DNA from: Treponema sp.
GTDB lineage: Bacteria; Spirochaetota; Spirochaetia; Treponematales; Treponemataceae
DNA: 42,529 nucleotides
Direction: 5' to 3'
Assembly (NCBI GenBank): GCA_016283615.1
Contig: JAEENG010000073.1
Coordinates: 1 to 42,529 of the forward strand
The notes below the pieces were generated by a model that was given only the letters and a program-made list of their open reading frames with translations, had not been told where the DNA came from and made no database searches. The position numbers and the translations under genes were made by a program. Numbering within the stretch: position 1 is the first letter of the stretch; every line of letters begins with the position of its first letter. Positions 9,222 through 18,166 of this stretch are shown here, one piece after another.

Positions 9222-10162
9222 AGTCCGGTTCCTTCGTCAATGCCCATCATGATGTTCATGCACTGAACGGCAGCACCGCTGGCGCCTTTGCCGAGATTGT
9301 CAAAACGGCTGGTCAGAACAAGGCGTTCGTCATTGCCGCAGACAAAAATCTGCATGTTGTTTGTGCCGGCGAGAGTGTTGGACGGGATAAAGTTTTCTGT
9401 AAGAATGTCGGTGCCCATAAAGTCTGCCGCGTGAACAAAGCGGCTTGAGTTATAGTGCTCTTTAAAGAGTTCTGCAAGCTGTTCGCCTGTCAGTTTTTTC
9501 TTCATGAGGCGTGTGTGGATTCCCACAGAAACTGTCATTCCGGCATAATAGTCGCAGACATAAGGATCAAATATCGGTTTGTAGGCAAGTCCGCTCACTT
9601 TCTGCATTTCCGGAAGGTGTTTGTGTTCCTGGGTTAATGCGTAGAGGCGCGGGCTTTTGAACTGAATGTCACGATTCGGGTCTTCGTATTGTGCGATTCC
9701 CTTTTTGCCGGCTCCTGAATAACCTGATACAGCGTGGCAGACAATCGGGTAGTCCGGGGCAATAATTCCATTTTTTACAAGGGGGTATACAAGTGAAGCA
9801 AAACCTGATGCGTAACATCCCGGGCCCGCAACACGGCTGGAAGATTGAATTCTTGATCTGTGTTCAGCGGACAATTCCGGAAAACCGTATGCCCAGTCGT
9901 CGTTTGTTCTGTGGGCAGTTGAAGCGTCAATAATTCTTACTTTCGGGTTGGTGCAGAGTTTTACGGCTTCAATTGAAGCGGCGTCCGGAAGACACAAAAA
10001 AGTAAAATCCGAAGCATTTATCATTTTGGCGCGTTCTGCGCTGTCCTTGCGTTTTTCTTCGTCGATAAGTAAAAGTTCAATATCGTCGCGGTTCTGGAAC
10101 CGTTCGTAAATTTTGAGGCCTGTAGTGCCGTCTTTTCCATCAATAAAAACTTTGTATTTCAT
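9218..10162 (-). CDS. argC: N-acetyl-gamma-glutamyl-phosphate reductase (short type-2 form)
   Basis: Third step of arginine/ornithine synthesis: NADPH-dependent reduction of N-acetylglutamyl-5-phosphate to the semialdehyde, in the cytoplasm. The N-terminal KVFIDGKDGTTGLKIYER is the Rossmann nucleotide-binding start. GPGCYASG at about 115-122 holds the catalytic Cys, and SGYSGAGKKG follows in the substrate-binding part. Length of 314 aa fits the short form rather than the 340-350 aa long form. No other arginine gene is nearby. TATAAT lies 6 nt before the ATG, with TTGCCC 17 nt upstream of it and no Shine-Dalgarno, so the mRNA is probably leaderless. It is divergent from the OmpA-domain gene. 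Confidence 0.92.
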   Translation of the reverse strand: MKYKVFIDGKDGTTGLKIYERFQNRDDIELLLIDEEKRKDSAERAKMINASDFTFLCLPDAASIEAVKLCTNPKVRIIDASTAHRTNDDWAYGFPELSAEHRSRIQSSSRVAGPGCYASGFASLVYPLVKNGIIAPDYPIVCHAVSGYSGAGKKGIAQYEDPNRDIQFKSPRLYALTQEHKHLPEMQKVSGLAYKPIFDPYVCDYYAGMTVSVGIHTRLMKKKLTGEQLAELFKEHYNSSRFVHAADFMGTDILTENFIPSNTLAGTNNMQIFVCGNDERLVLTSRFDNLGKGASGAAVQCMNIMMGIDEGTGL

Positions 10163-10168
10163 ATTGCC

Positions 10169-10174
10169 ATTATA
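10169..10174 (-). promoter_or_regulatory. Predicted -10 box of argC, leaderless architecture
   Basis: On the minus strand TATAAT is followed by GGCAAT (6 nt) and ATG. TTGCCC with a 17-nt spacer is a fair -35. Confidence 0.65.
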
Positions 10175-10192
10175 AGAAAAAATTATATGTTG

Positions 10193-10208
10193 GGCAAAGG
10201 TTTTTGCC
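10193..10208. promoter_or_regulatory. Palindrome between divergent argC and OmpA-domain promoters
   Basis: GGCAAAGGTTTTTGCC has 6-bp arms GGCAAA / TTTGCC and a 4-nt centre. It touches the -35 zone of argC and abuts the GATAAT box of the plus-strand gene, so a bound protein could affect both promoters. Confidence 0.4.
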
Positions 10209-10214
10209 GATAAT
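10209..10214 (+). promoter_or_regulatory. Predicted -10 box of the OmpA-domain gene, leaderless architecture
   Basis: GATAAT is followed by GTGGGT (6 nt) and the ATG at 10221, the same spacing as in seven other genes of the window. This favours the ATG over the GTG at 10215, which would lie inside the spacer. Confidence 0.5.
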
Positions 10215-10220
10215 GTGGGT

Positions 10221-11585
10221 ATGAAAAGGTTTTTTGCTGTTTCAAGTATTTGGTTTATTCTCGCATGCAGCGTTTTATGCCAGAAACTTACTGGTCAGAC
10301 CGTGTCTTCCGGCTCAGCAAATTCTGTTTCCCTCAAGTATACCGGTACGGGCGGTTACTCACTTGTTGAACGCACAAATCTCAGGCGCTATGTAAACGGA
10401 AAATACGTCGGGCTTACCAGCCGCGAAGTCCGTTCATTTGTAAGTCCGAGCCTTCCTCCCAGCAAAAAATTTATAGCCAAAGGCAGCATGTTTGAACACG
10501 ACCAGTGGTATGACGGAAGTTTTTATGTAATGGAAGAAACTTTGCGCAATAACCAGGCCGCTGCCGCAGGTGTTCACGAAGCAATTCAATCAGTTTTTCA
10601 TATTTCGCCGAACGGTCAGCTGACGATGCATAAGGATAACGGATATCCGAGTTACAGAAGTTTTCCGGCTTATGGAGCAGATTTTGTAAAAGCCGGAGAC
10701 ACATGGCAGGCAATGGCCGAGCGTTCGGTAGACCCGATGAACAAGGGCGTTTTTACCCGAATGCCGATGCTCGTTATGTATACCTTTGCAGGAAGCGAAG
10801 TGTACAAGGGAAAAGACGTTTATCGAATCAAGGCAATCTGGCAGACTTCTTATGGCCCGTCGGAATATGATGTGCGCGGAGATGCGTCCCTCAAAAAAGC
10901 GGCAGGAGGCCACAAGGCAGATATCATAGTTCTCAAGTCCACCTGCGAACCGATTCTTGTAATCGACAATACCGACGAAACCTTCGTTTATTCGGACGGA
11001 ACCCAGATAAATTTTAAGGGAACAATTACATTATTTACTGAATTTCCTCCGGCAGTTGATACAGAAAAAATCGTTACAGCCATCAACCGTGTTGCAACCG
11101 TTGCCCCGCAGGCCGGCGGCTCTGGAAGCGGCGCTGTTTCTGGCGGGACAACAGGTGCTGTGTCAGGCGGAGCGGGCTCTGGCGCTGCTGCAATCGATAC
11201 CGGAACTTATAAAAACAATGTGCTCGTAGAAAAAACACCTGCGGGCATACGTTTGAGTGTGCGCGATATAAAATTCAAGCCGGACAGCGATCAGATAGTT
11301 GAATCAGAAAAGACTCGTCTTGATGAACTTGCAAAGGTTCTTGCAATGGCACCGCAGTCAAAATTCCTTATCGAAGGTCATACAGCAAGCGTTGGAAAAC
11401 CAGAAGGCGAAAAGCAGCTTTCAATCGCACGGGCAAAGAGGATTGCGCAGGAACTTGCTGAGCGCGGTATCACGGGTGACAGATTTATCTGCCGCGGATG
11501 GGGCGGAACAAAACCTGTTGCAGGCAATGACACGGACGAAGGCCGTGCACAAAACCGCCGCGTCGAAATTACGATTCTTGAATAG
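10221..11585 (+). CDS. OmpA-family envelope protein, peptidoglycan-binding C-terminus
   Basis: 454-aa exported protein. MKRFFAVSSIWFILACSVLC is a signal peptide; ILAC could serve as a lipobox, so lipoprotein status is open. The middle (to about 300) is a beta-rich region with no family I recognise. A flexible linker of G, S, A and T follows at about 300-325. The C-terminal 110 residues form an OmpA-like domain: DIKFKPDSDQIV, the FLIEGHTASVG block, LSIARAKRIAQEL, and RAQNRRVEITI, whose Arg residues contact diaminopimelate or ornithine in peptidoglycan in the family. It probably links the outer envelope to the cell wall. Monocistronic and divergent from argC. Confidence 0.88.
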   Translation: MKRFFAVSSIWFILACSVLCQKLTGQTVSSGSANSVSLKYTGTGGYSLVERTNLRRYVNGKYVGLTSREVRSFVSPSLPPSKKFIAKGSMFEHDQWYDGSFYVMEETLRNNQAAAAGVHEAIQSVFHISPNGQLTMHKDNGYPSYRSFPAYGADFVKAGDTWQAMAERSVDPMNKGVFTRMPMLVMYTFAGSEVYKGKDVYRIKAIWQTSYGPSEYDVRGDASLKKAAGGHKADIIVLKSTCEPILVIDNTDETFVYSDGTQINFKGTITLFTEFPPAVDTEKIVTAINRVATVAPQAGGSGSGAVSGGTTGAVSGGAGSGAAAIDTGTYKNNVLVEKTPAGIRLSVRDIKFKPDSDQIVESEKTRLDELAKVLAMAPQSKFLIEGHTASVGKPEGEKQLSIARAKRIAQELAERGITGDRFICRGWGGTKPVAGNDTDEGRAQNRRVEITILE

Positions 11586-11616
11586 GGTACCGCTCCCCTT
11601 AATCAGCGTCTTTGAA

Positions 11617-12366
11617 TTAACCGAATATCTCGCTTTTATGCACCTGGCCGAGGGCGCGGGTGGCCTCAGAAAGAGAAAGGTCTATGTGAGTTTTGCAGAA
11701 TTCATTTAAATCAATCGAAAAGCGGTTCATCGAAAAATGCTGAAAGACAAAAACCTTGTCCCAGGCGTCTTTTGCGCTGTCGTAAGCGTGTAAAAGGTGG
11801 TCGCGGTACGGAATAAAAAGGCCTTTTCCCTTTAACTCCGCGTAACCTACGAGCCAGAGTTCTGTGTTTTTGAATGCCTGATGTAATTGTGCAGTTTTCT
11901 GAGCCATGTAAATCTGACTGTCTAAAATCAATTTTTCAATCTGCGGGCCGCCGTTTTTAATCAGATATTTTATCTGGCTGGTTTTTGCCGTGTGGACAGG
12001 CGTTTTATTCAATATAATTACGTTTTTTCTAAAATCTGTGTTGAATTCAGCATGTCGGGCAAAAAAACCGGCAGCAATTTTACCGCTCTGGCCTACAAGG
12101 TATTTGCGGTTTTTTTCCAGCTGTTCGTCTTTGCCGGGGTTGTCGCCGATTACAATAAGATTGATTTGATCCTGCTGCGTAACTGAATCAAGCGCGCTGT
12201 TGTAAACCACTGCGGTCTGGAGCGGGTATTCGGGAGATTTTCCTAAAAGGGCGGCTTCTTTCTGGAGAGGCTTGAGGACAGAAGAAAACTTCTGGTTCAA
12301 CCGGGTGCAGTATTGTTTAAAGTCGTTTCTAAAAGAAACAAAAGCAATCCATTCTTCGTCAGTCAT
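11617..12366 (-). CDS. Uracil-DNA-glycosylase-superfamily-like protein
   Basis: 249-aa cytoplasmic protein. LIVIGDNPGKDEQ at about 70-82 resembles motif A (GxxPGxxE) of family 4/5 UDGs and of the wider UDG-like superfamily, and FVFQHFSMNRF near the C-terminus resembles the HPS motif. The four iron-sulfur cysteines of family 4 are absent and the usual active-site residues are only partly recognisable, so DNA repair activity is uncertain. The ATG overlaps the end of the GNAT gene by 8 nt, so the two are translationally coupled. The gene ends 31 nt from the convergent OmpA-domain gene. Confidence 0.7.
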   Translation of the reverse strand: MTDEEWIAFVSFRNDFKQYCTRLNQKFSSVLKPLQKEAALLGKSPEYPLQTAVVYNSALDSVTQQDQINLIVIGDNPGKDEQLEKNRKYLVGQSGKIAAGFFARHAEFNTDFRKNVIILNKTPVHTAKTSQIKYLIKNGGPQIEKLILDSQIYMAQKTAQLHQAFKNTELWLVGYAELKGKGLFIPYRDHLLHAYDSAKDAWDKVFVFQHFSMNRFSIDLNEFCKTHIDLSLSEATRALGQVHKSEIFG

Positions 12367-12946
12367 TTGAGCCTTCTCCGTTCAATCTGAAATTATCGGC
12401 GTCTGCAGTCATAATTAATCCGTCACTTTTTGCTTTATGCAGAGACGGAAAAAACTCTTTTATTATACGCAGGGTTTTAAAATTCAATTTTTTGTAGACA
12501 GAAAGCGCGCCCGTCCATTCCTGGTTTACGAGGAGGACAACGGTTTTGATTGAATTATAGGCGCCGCAAATTGAATTCAATGAATCCTTAAAAAAGTTGA
12601 ATGAAAGGCCCTTTCCGCGGTAATCGGTAGCAAGTGCAAAAGAGCTTACATATAAAACAGAGCCGGTGTCAGTATGCATTTTTCTGGCAGAGTGCCCCAG
12701 TTCAAAAAATTTGTCTTCGGGAATCGATGGCCATATTTCTGAACAAAAATATCCGGCGGTAACTGCGTGCCCCTGTTCGAGGACGGTCTTTTCTGAAACA
12801 TCCTGCAAAATCAAAAATCCGTTTGGAAAGACGCTCATGCGTTCTTCGAACGTTTTCTGCTTTTCTTGAATCTGGGGAATAAAGGCAGACCGTTCAATTG
12901 CCATTATCGAATTAATATCAAAACTCTTTGCAGGATAAAGTTTCAT
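12359..12946 (-). CDS. GNAT-family N-acetyltransferase
   Basis: 195-aa cytoplasmic acetyl-CoA-dependent acetyltransferase, substrate unknown. VSSFALATDYRGKGLSFNFF contains beta strand 4 and the R-x-x-G-x-G/L pyrophosphate-binding turn (YRGKGL), followed by the late strand LLVNQEWTGALSVYKKLNF in which the N and Y fit GNAT motif B. It is the first gene of a pair with the UDG-like gene. TGCTATACT lies 6 nt before the ATG and there is no Shine-Dalgarno, so the mRNA is probably leaderless. Its promoter begins immediately after the adhE terminator. Confidence 0.85.
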   Translation of the reverse strand: MKLYPAKSFDINSIMAIERSAFIPQIQEKQKTFEERMSVFPNGFLILQDVSEKTVLEQGHAVTAGYFCSEIWPSIPEDKFFELGHSARKMHTDTGSVLYVSSFALATDYRGKGLSFNFFKDSLNSICGAYNSIKTVVLLVNQEWTGALSVYKKLNFKTLRIIKEFFPSLHKAKSDGLIMTADADNFRLNGEGSND

Positions 12947-12952
12947 AAAAAA

Positions 12953-12961
12953 AGTATAGCA
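12953..12961 (-). promoter_or_regulatory. Extended -10 box of the GNAT gene, leaderless architecture
   Basis: On the minus strand TGCTATACT (TGn plus TATACT) is followed by six T and the ATG at 12946. The -35 position falls inside the adhE terminator stem and is not conserved, so the extended -10 would carry recognition. Confidence 0.6.
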
Positions 12962-12990
12962 AAAAAAAGCCTCCGTCTCTAGCGGAGGCT
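12961..12990 (-). terminator. Rho-independent terminator of adhE
   Basis: On the minus strand AGCCTCCG...CGGAGGCT forms an 8-bp stem with a short loop, followed by eight T. It lies just after the adhE stop at 12999. Confidence 0.9.
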
Positions 12991-12998
12991 TTACCTGT

Positions 12999-15629
12999 TT
13001 ACTTTTTAATCAAAAATTCCTGAGAATCGTAGGCATCAGTCAAAATCTTCTTGATGTCTTCGACAAGCGGTACACGCGGGTTTGCCGGTGAACACTGGTC
13101 TTCGTATGCAAGGAAGGCGAGCTTATCAACAGCGTCCATGTAAACTTTTTTGTCGAGACCCTGACTCTTGAAGTTCATTTCGATGCCGAGGCGGGCGGCA
13201 AGTTCACCACAGGCCTTTGCGTAAGACTCTACACCTTCTGCGGTTGTTTTTGCAGGGAGGCCGAGCATGCGTGCAAGTTCTGCGTAGCGTTCTGCGGCCT
13301 TGTAGTAGTTGTATTTTGGCCATGTGCTCAACTTATCCGGCTGAGTTCCGTTGTAGCGGATTGTATATGGCAGAAGAATTGCGTTTGCCCTTCCGTGCGG
13401 TACGTGGAATTCGGCACCAACCTTGTGAGCCATCGAGTGGTTCATTCCGAGGAAGGCGTTGGCAAAAGCCATACCTGCAAGACAAGAAGCGTTGTGCATT
13501 TTTTCTTTTGCTTCGTCATCCCGTGGAGCGTCTTTAAAGCCTGCTTTGTATGAGCGTTCAAGATACTGGAATACCATCTTTATTGCCTGAATACAGATAC
13601 CGTCTGTAAAGTCGTTGGCAAGTGTAGAAACGTAAGCTTCTGTTGCGTGAGTCAAAACGTCCATACCTGTATCTGCGATAATCTTTGGCGGCAGACTGTA
13701 AGTGAATGTCGGGTCGATAATCGCAATTGTCGGTGTCAGAGCATAGTCTGTGAGCGGATATTTTTTGTGTTCAACCTTGTCTGTGATTACGGCAAATGGT
13801 GTAACTTCCGAACCTGTTCCTGATGTAGTCGGGATACAAACAAGCTGTGCCTTCTGACCGAGGTTTGGATAACGGAAAGCGCGCTTACGGATGTCCATAA
13901 ACTTTTGCTTGAGGTCGTTAAAGTCAACTTCCGGATTTTCGTAGAACAGCCACATACCTTTTGCACAGTCCATTGCAGAACCGCCGCCAAGTGCGATGAT
14001 TGTGTCAGGAGCAAAACTGCGCATAAGTTCAACGCCTTCGTGTACTGTCTGAATTGACGGATCCGGTTCAACATCGCAGAAAAGCTGGTACTGAACCGGG
14101 TCGCGGCGCAGCTTGAGCTGGTCTGTAACTTTGTCAACAAATCCGAGATCTACCATTGAGCGGTCTGTTACAATGATTACCTTGTGAACATTCTTCATCT
14201 GGTGAAGGTATTCAATCGAATCGCGTTCAAAGAAAATTTTTGATGGTACTTTAAACCACTGCATATTGTTTCGTCTCCTTCCGAGTTTTTTGATATTGAG
14301 CAAGTTTACGGCGCTTACGTTGTCGTCGGTTGAGTTGTGTCCGTATGAACCGCAGCCGAGTGTAAGCGATGGAAGGAATGAGTTGTAAACGTTACCGATT
14401 CCACCGAATGTTGATGGTGAATTCCAGATTATGCGGATTGCAGGAACTAAGTCGCCAAAGCGTTCTGCAAGTTTTTTGTCCGAAGTGTGAATTGCAGCTG
14501 AGTGTCCAAGTCCGTTAAAGCGGACTGAAGCTTCTGCCTTTTTAAGACCGTCTTCTGTGTCCTTTGCTTTTACGATTGCAAGAACAGGAGAAAGTTTTTC
14601 GCGTGTCAAACATTCTTCAACGCCAATGTCCTTACATTCAGCGAGGATGATGCTTGTGCGTTCAGGAATTGTAAAGCCGGCATTTTTAGCGAGCACGCCC
14701 GGTGCCATACCAACGATGTCAGGATTCAATTTTGCAACGGTCGGATCGTTTGTTACGCCGAACATGTATTTTTCGAGCTTTTTCTTTTCTTCCGGAGTTG
14801 CAACGTATGCACGGTATTCTTTGAACAGCTTGATTGCATCATTCCAGATTTCTTTGTCGATGATGGCTGTCTGTTCAGAAGCACAAATCATACCGTTGTC
14901 GAATGCCTTTGACATTACAACGTCGTTAACGGCCTGCTTGAGATTACAGGTTTTTTCGATGTAAGCCGGAACGTTTCCCGCACCAACACCGAGTGCAGGC
15001 TTACCGCAGGAGTATGCGGCACGAACCATTGCGTTACCGCCGGTAGCAAGGATTGTTGCAACGTTCGGGTGGTTCATAAGGTCGTTTGTTTTTTCCATCG
15101 ATGGTTCTTCAATCCACTGAATACAGTTTTCTGGAGCGCCGGCTGCAACAGCTGCTTCGTAAACGATTTTTGCGGCTTCAATTGAACATTTGATGGCGCT
15201 CGGGTGGAAAGAAAAAATAATCGGGTTGCGGGTTTTAAGACAGATAAGTGACTTAAAGATTGCGGTAGAAGTAGGGTTGGTTACCGGAGTAAGACCTGCA
15301 ACAACGCCGACTGGTTCAGCAATTTTTACGATACCTGTTACATCGTCATCTTCAACGATACCAACTGTTTTAAGGTGGCGCATATTGTTAACAACGTATT
15401 CGCAGGCAAACAGGTTTTTGGTAGCCTTGTCTTCAAAAACGCCGCGCTTTGTTTCTTCTACGGCAAGTTTGGCCAGAGTTCCGTGATGATCGAGGGCTGC
15501 AACGCTGGCCTTTGCAACGATATAGTCGATTTTTTCCTGATCAAAATCAGCATATTCTTCCAGAGCTCTCTGGGCTTTGGAAACAAGAAGGTTAATTTCT
15601 TCCTGACTCTTTGTTAATGATGAACTCAT
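12999..15629 (-). CDS. adhE: Bifunctional acetaldehyde-CoA/alcohol dehydrogenase AdhE
   Basis: Reduces acetyl-CoA to acetaldehyde and then ethanol, reoxidising two NADH; a central fermentation enzyme that forms filaments (spirosomes) in the family. The N-terminal half is a CoA-acylating aldehyde dehydrogenase with the catalytic Cys in ICASEQT. A linker ([21 protein letters not shown]) joins the iron-dependent alcohol dehydrogenase, which has the NAD-binding [12 protein letters not shown] and the metal site including [13 protein letters not shown] and [11 protein letters not shown]...HVPHGRAN. 876 aa is the usual full length. The start at 15629 is chosen because GGAG lies 6-7 nt upstream; a GTG at 15641 is inside that site. 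The leader carries an attenuator-like structure. Confidence 0.96.
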   Translation of the reverse strand: MSSSLTKSQEEINLLVSKAQRALEEYADFDQEKIDYIVAKASVAALDHHGTLAKLAVEETKRGVFEDKATKNLFACEYVVNNMRHLKTVGIVEDDDVTGIVKIAEPVGVVAGLTPVTNPTSTAIFKSLICLKTRNPIIFSFHPSAIKCSIEAAKIVYEAAVAAGAPENCIQWIEEPSMEKTNDLMNHPNVATILATGGNAMVRAAYSCGKPALGVGAGNVPAYIEKTCNLKQAVNDVVMSKAFDNGMICASEQTAIIDKEIWNDAIKLFKEYRAYVATPEEKKKLEKYMFGVTNDPTVAKLNPDIVGMAPGVLAKNAGFTIPERTSIILAECKDIGVEECLTREKLSPVLAIVKAKDTEDGLKKAEASVRFNGLGHSAAIHTSDKKLAERFGDLVPAIRIIWNSPSTFGGIGNVYNSFLPSLTLGCGSYGHNSTDDNVSAVNLLNIKKLGRRRNNMQWFKVPSKIFFERDSIEYLHQMKNVHKVIIVTDRSMVDLGFVDKVTDQLKLRRDPVQYQLFCDVEPDPSIQTVHEGVELMRSFAPDTIIALGGGSAMDCAKGMWLFYENPEVDFNDLKQKFMDIRKRAFRYPNLGQKAQLVCIPTTSGTGSEVTPFAVITDKVEHKKYPLTDYALTPTIAIIDPTFTYSLPPKIIADTGMDVLTHATEAYVSTLANDFTDGICIQAIKMVFQYLERSYKAGFKDAPRDDEAKEKMHNASCLAGMAFANAFLGMNHSMAHKVGAEFHVPHGRANAILLPYTIRYNGTQPDKLSTWPKYNYYKAAERYAELARMLGLPAKTTAEGVESYAKACGELAARLGIEMNFKSQGLDKKVYMDAVDKLAFLAYEDQCSPANPRVPLVEDIKKILTDAYDSQEFLIKK

Positions 15630-15653
15630 ATAAATCTCCACTGATGCAAATTC

Positions 15654-15703
15654 AAAAAAGAAAAGTCCGGCATTTTCAACCGGACTTCTTTGCGAGAAAA
15701 TGC
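15654..15703 (-). promoter_or_regulatory. adhE leader: terminator hairpin with competing antiterminator
   Basis: On the minus strand AAGTCCGG and CCGGACTT form an 8-bp stem (15663-15687) followed by TTCTTTTTT, an intrinsic terminator 35 nt before the adhE start codon. An upstream GCATTTTC (15696-15703) is perfectly complementary to GAAAATGC (15670-15677), which lies in the loop and base of the terminator. The two pairings exclude each other, as in attenuators. Confidence 0.6.
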
Positions 15704-15866
15704 AAATTTTTATTCACCTAAAATGATAACTGATAAAAGTCGCATTTTAAAGAATTTAATTAAAAATTATAAAAAAACGGGGACTGATATTGAATATATA
15801 AATTTTCTATAGTGAATTACATTTCTTTTTGAAATGTGATAGATTCCTGTTGATGGAGGTTCTGTT
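15704..15866. other. Divergent intergenic region adhE / DUF4418
   Basis: No gene is seen. It is AT-rich and contains a perfect hairpin ACATTTC-TTTTT-GAAATGT near 15819-15837, which could be an operator. I looked for a Rex-type operator upstream of adhE and did not find a convincing one. Confidence 0.4.
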
Positions 15867-16274
15867 ATGGCAGACAAAAAGTTAAATATCGGTGTAAGCG
15901 ACATTGTTCTTGCAGTCGTTTCTGTATTCTTTGTGGCAGGAATTTTCAGCTTTTTTGGAGCATGTGGTCCAAAGGATGACGGAAGCTGGATGATGTGTCA
16001 CTGGGCTGGTCAGATTGAAAAAGGTCTTTCAGTTGTACTTGCTGTGATTGCTCTTGCCCGCCTTTTTGTAAAAAATTCAAAAGTAAAGCTTGGTCTTTCT
16101 TTGAGTATCGTTCCGGTTGCTGTTTTTGCAGCCCTTGTTCCGGGACACATTATTCATTTGTGCATGATGAAAACAATGCGCTGTCACACTATAATGCATC
16201 CTGCGATTGTAGTAATTGCAGTTGTGCTTATCGCCGCAGCCGTAATTGATTCAATCATTCAGTCAAAAAAATAA
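15867..16274 (+). CDS. DUF4418 family membrane protein
   Basis: 135-aa protein with about four transmembrane helices. The DUF4418 hallmark FGACGPKDDGSWMMCHWAGQ is present (about 30-50), and a later loop HLCMMKTMRCHTIMHP is rich in Cys, His and Met. The function of the family is not established. The conserved Cys/His/Met residues are compatible with metal binding, which is my inference. A good Shine-Dalgarno (GGAGG) precedes the ATG. It is the first gene of an operon with a FtsX-like permease and an ABC ATPase, an arrangement that suggests a transporter accessory role; copA lies two genes further on the other strand. Confidence 0.85.
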   Translation: MADKKLNIGVSDIVLAVVSVFFVAGIFSFFGACGPKDDGSWMMCHWAGQIEKGLSVVLAVIALARLFVKNSKVKLGLSLSIVPVAVFAALVPGHIIHLCMMKTMRCHTIMHPAIVVIAVVLIAAAVIDSIIQSKK

Positions 16275-16292
16275 AATTTTACGGAGTTATAA

Positions 16293-17495
16293 ATGAAAAT
16301 CCAGTCTCTGCCGTTTTTGAACTTAATCGGTAAAAAAGGACGTTCAACCGCGCTTTTAGTTTTTGCCGCCCTGTTGTCGTTTACAGTTTTTACCGGAGCA
16401 CTTGTTTTGACATCGCTTAAAAACGGACTGGAAAGTCTTGAATTGAGGCTTGGGGCTGACATAATTGTTGTTCCAAAAGAAACTGCTGAACGCAAAACTT
16501 TTGAATCCATTCTTTTTGACGGAAACTGTACATATTTTTATATGGACAAAGGTCTGGTTCAAAAAGTTGCCGCAGTGGAAGGAGTTGAAAAGGTTTCGCC
16601 GCAGCTCTTTCTGGCTTCCATGAATGCAGGATGCTGTTCAGTTAAGCTGCAGATGATTGGATTTGACCCCGAAACTGATTTTACGGTTCAACCGTGGATC
16701 AGTAAAACTTTTAACGGAACTCTTGAACCTCTCGACATTCTTGTGGGTTCAAAAATCATAGTTCCGGAAAACAAAAAACTTACTTTTTACGGAACTGAGT
16801 GCCATGTGGCAGGCCAGCTTGCTCCGACAGGAACAGGGCTTGATTCCGGCGTGTATTCTACAATCAATACAATCAAAACTTTGACCGGCTCCATGATTAC
16901 GATGGGCAAAAACATTGAAAAGAACACCAGCCCGGACGACGTTGTAAGTTCAATCCAGGTAAAGGTTTACGATGAATACGCCGTCGAAGATGTAGTTCAG
17001 TTTATAAATCAGAATGTTCCGGAAGTTACGGCCGTACAGACTAAATCGATGACCGTAAATGTCGGAAATAATATGAGCCAGATTGCAGGTTTGCTCGGCA
17101 CATTGATTTTTGTAGTCTGGATTTTGTGTCTGGTTGTAATCGTAATTGTATTTACTATGATTATGAATGAACGTAAAAAGGAATTTGCAATTATGCGCGT
17201 TATGGGTTCAACACGGAGTGGACTTGCGGCACTTGTATTCAGCGAATCCATGATTTTAAACCTTGCAGGAAGCCTCCTTGGAATTGCCCTTGGAGTTATG
17301 CTGATTATTCCGTTCCAGAGTTCGCTCGAAGAAAAACTTGCGCTTCCGTTCCTTATCGCGGGACCCGGAAAAATCGCTCTTCTTGCTTTGATTACTTTAA
17401 TTCTTTCTTTGATAACCGGCTGTTTGACTTCTATTGCCAGTGTACTGAAAATCAGTAAAATTGATACCGGTGTAATTTTGCGGGAGGGAAACTGA
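16293..17495 (+). CDS. FtsX/MacB-like ABC transporter permease
   Basis: 400-aa inner-membrane permease. One N-terminal transmembrane helix (about 19-41) is followed by a periplasmic MacB-type domain of about 200 residues and then three helices (about 263-290, 313-340, 355-385), the topology of the type VII ABC systems (MacB, LolCE, FtsX). Such transporters drive extracytoplasmic work rather than move a substrate through the bilayer. The substrate is unknown. The Shine-Dalgarno is GGAG. The stop overlaps the start of the ATPase gene (TGATG), so they are translationally coupled, and it follows DUF4418 by 18 nt. Confidence 0.88.
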   Translation: MKIQSLPFLNLIGKKGRSTALLVFAALLSFTVFTGALVLTSLKNGLESLELRLGADIIVVPKETAERKTFESILFDGNCTYFYMDKGLVQKVAAVEGVEKVSPQLFLASMNAGCCSVKLQMIGFDPETDFTVQPWISKTFNGTLEPLDILVGSKIIVPENKKLTFYGTECHVAGQLAPTGTGLDSGVYSTINTIKTLTGSMITMGKNIEKNTSPDDVVSSIQVKVYDEYAVEDVVQFINQNVPEVTAVQTKSMTVNVGNNMSQIAGLLGTLIFVVWILCLVVIVIVFTMIMNERKKEFAIMRVMGSTRSGLAALVFSESMILNLAGSLLGIALGVMLIIPFQSSLEEKLALPFLIAGPGKIALLALITLILSLITGCLTSIASVLKISKIDTGVILREGN

Positions 17496-18166
17496 TGCTC
17501 GTTGCTCAAAACGTAACAAAAAAATATTACAGACCGACAAAAAACCAGAGTCATTTTGAAGCGGTCAAACCGTGCACTCTTGAACTTGTACCGGGTAAGC
17601 TAACAGAAATTACCGGCCGCTCAGGCAGCGGAAAAAGCACCCTCCTTTACATGTGCGCCGGTCTTTTAAAACCAAATTCGGGAAGTGTGATGCTCGACGG
17701 GAAAGACTTGTACCGCATGGAAGACAAGGAACTTTCGCATCTTCGTAACGAGTGGTTTGGTGTAATTCCTCAGGGACAGAACGGTCTGTACGCACTTTCG
17801 GTTCTGGAAAACGTACTTATTCCGGCTGCGCTTTTAAAGGGAGACAGCTCAGATTACACTGAGCGTGCCCGCGAACTTCTGGACATGGTGGGAATATTGA
17901 ATCTTGAAAACGCCCGCATGAGCGAACTTAGCGGCGGCGAAATGCGCCGGATGTCGATTGCCCGTGCACTTTTGTTAAAACCAAAAGTTTTGTTTGCAGA
18001 CGAGCCGACAGACGATCTGGACGACGAAAACACAAACATAGTTCTTAATCTTTTGCGTAAAACAGCTGACAGCGGCTGTGCGGTTATGCTCGTAACCCAC
18101 GAAAACGAAGCGGCCAAATACGCAGATGTAATCTTGAAAATGGATGCAGGACAGTTACAGAAGTGA
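17495..18166 (+). CDS. ABC transporter ATP-binding protein (LolD/MacB type)
   Basis: 223-aa cytoplasmic ATPase partner of the upstream permease. Walker A GRSGSGKST (about 45-53), Q-loop near GVIPQGQNG, signature LSGGEMRRMSIARALL, Walker B VLFADEPTDDLDDE, and H-loop VTHENEAAKYAD are all intact. The Shine-Dalgarno is GGGAGGG. It overlaps the permease at its start and the kinase-like gene at its end (GTGA), giving a tightly packed operon. Confidence 0.92.
   Translation: MLVAQNVTKKYYRPTKNQSHFEAVKPCTLELVPGKLTEITGRSGSGKSTLLYMCAGLLKPNSGSVMLDGKDLYRMEDKELSHLRNEWFGVIPQGQNGLYALSVLENVLIPAALLKGDSSDYTERARELLDMVGILNLENARMSELSGGEMRRMSIARALLLKPKVLFADEPTDDLDDENTNIVLNLLRKTADSGCAVMLVTHENEAAKYADVILKMDAGQLQK

Noticed and set aside
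15704-15866. Rex operator upstream of adhE
   Set aside because: Only an ACATTTC/GAAATGT palindrome is present, which does not fit the usual Rex consensus.
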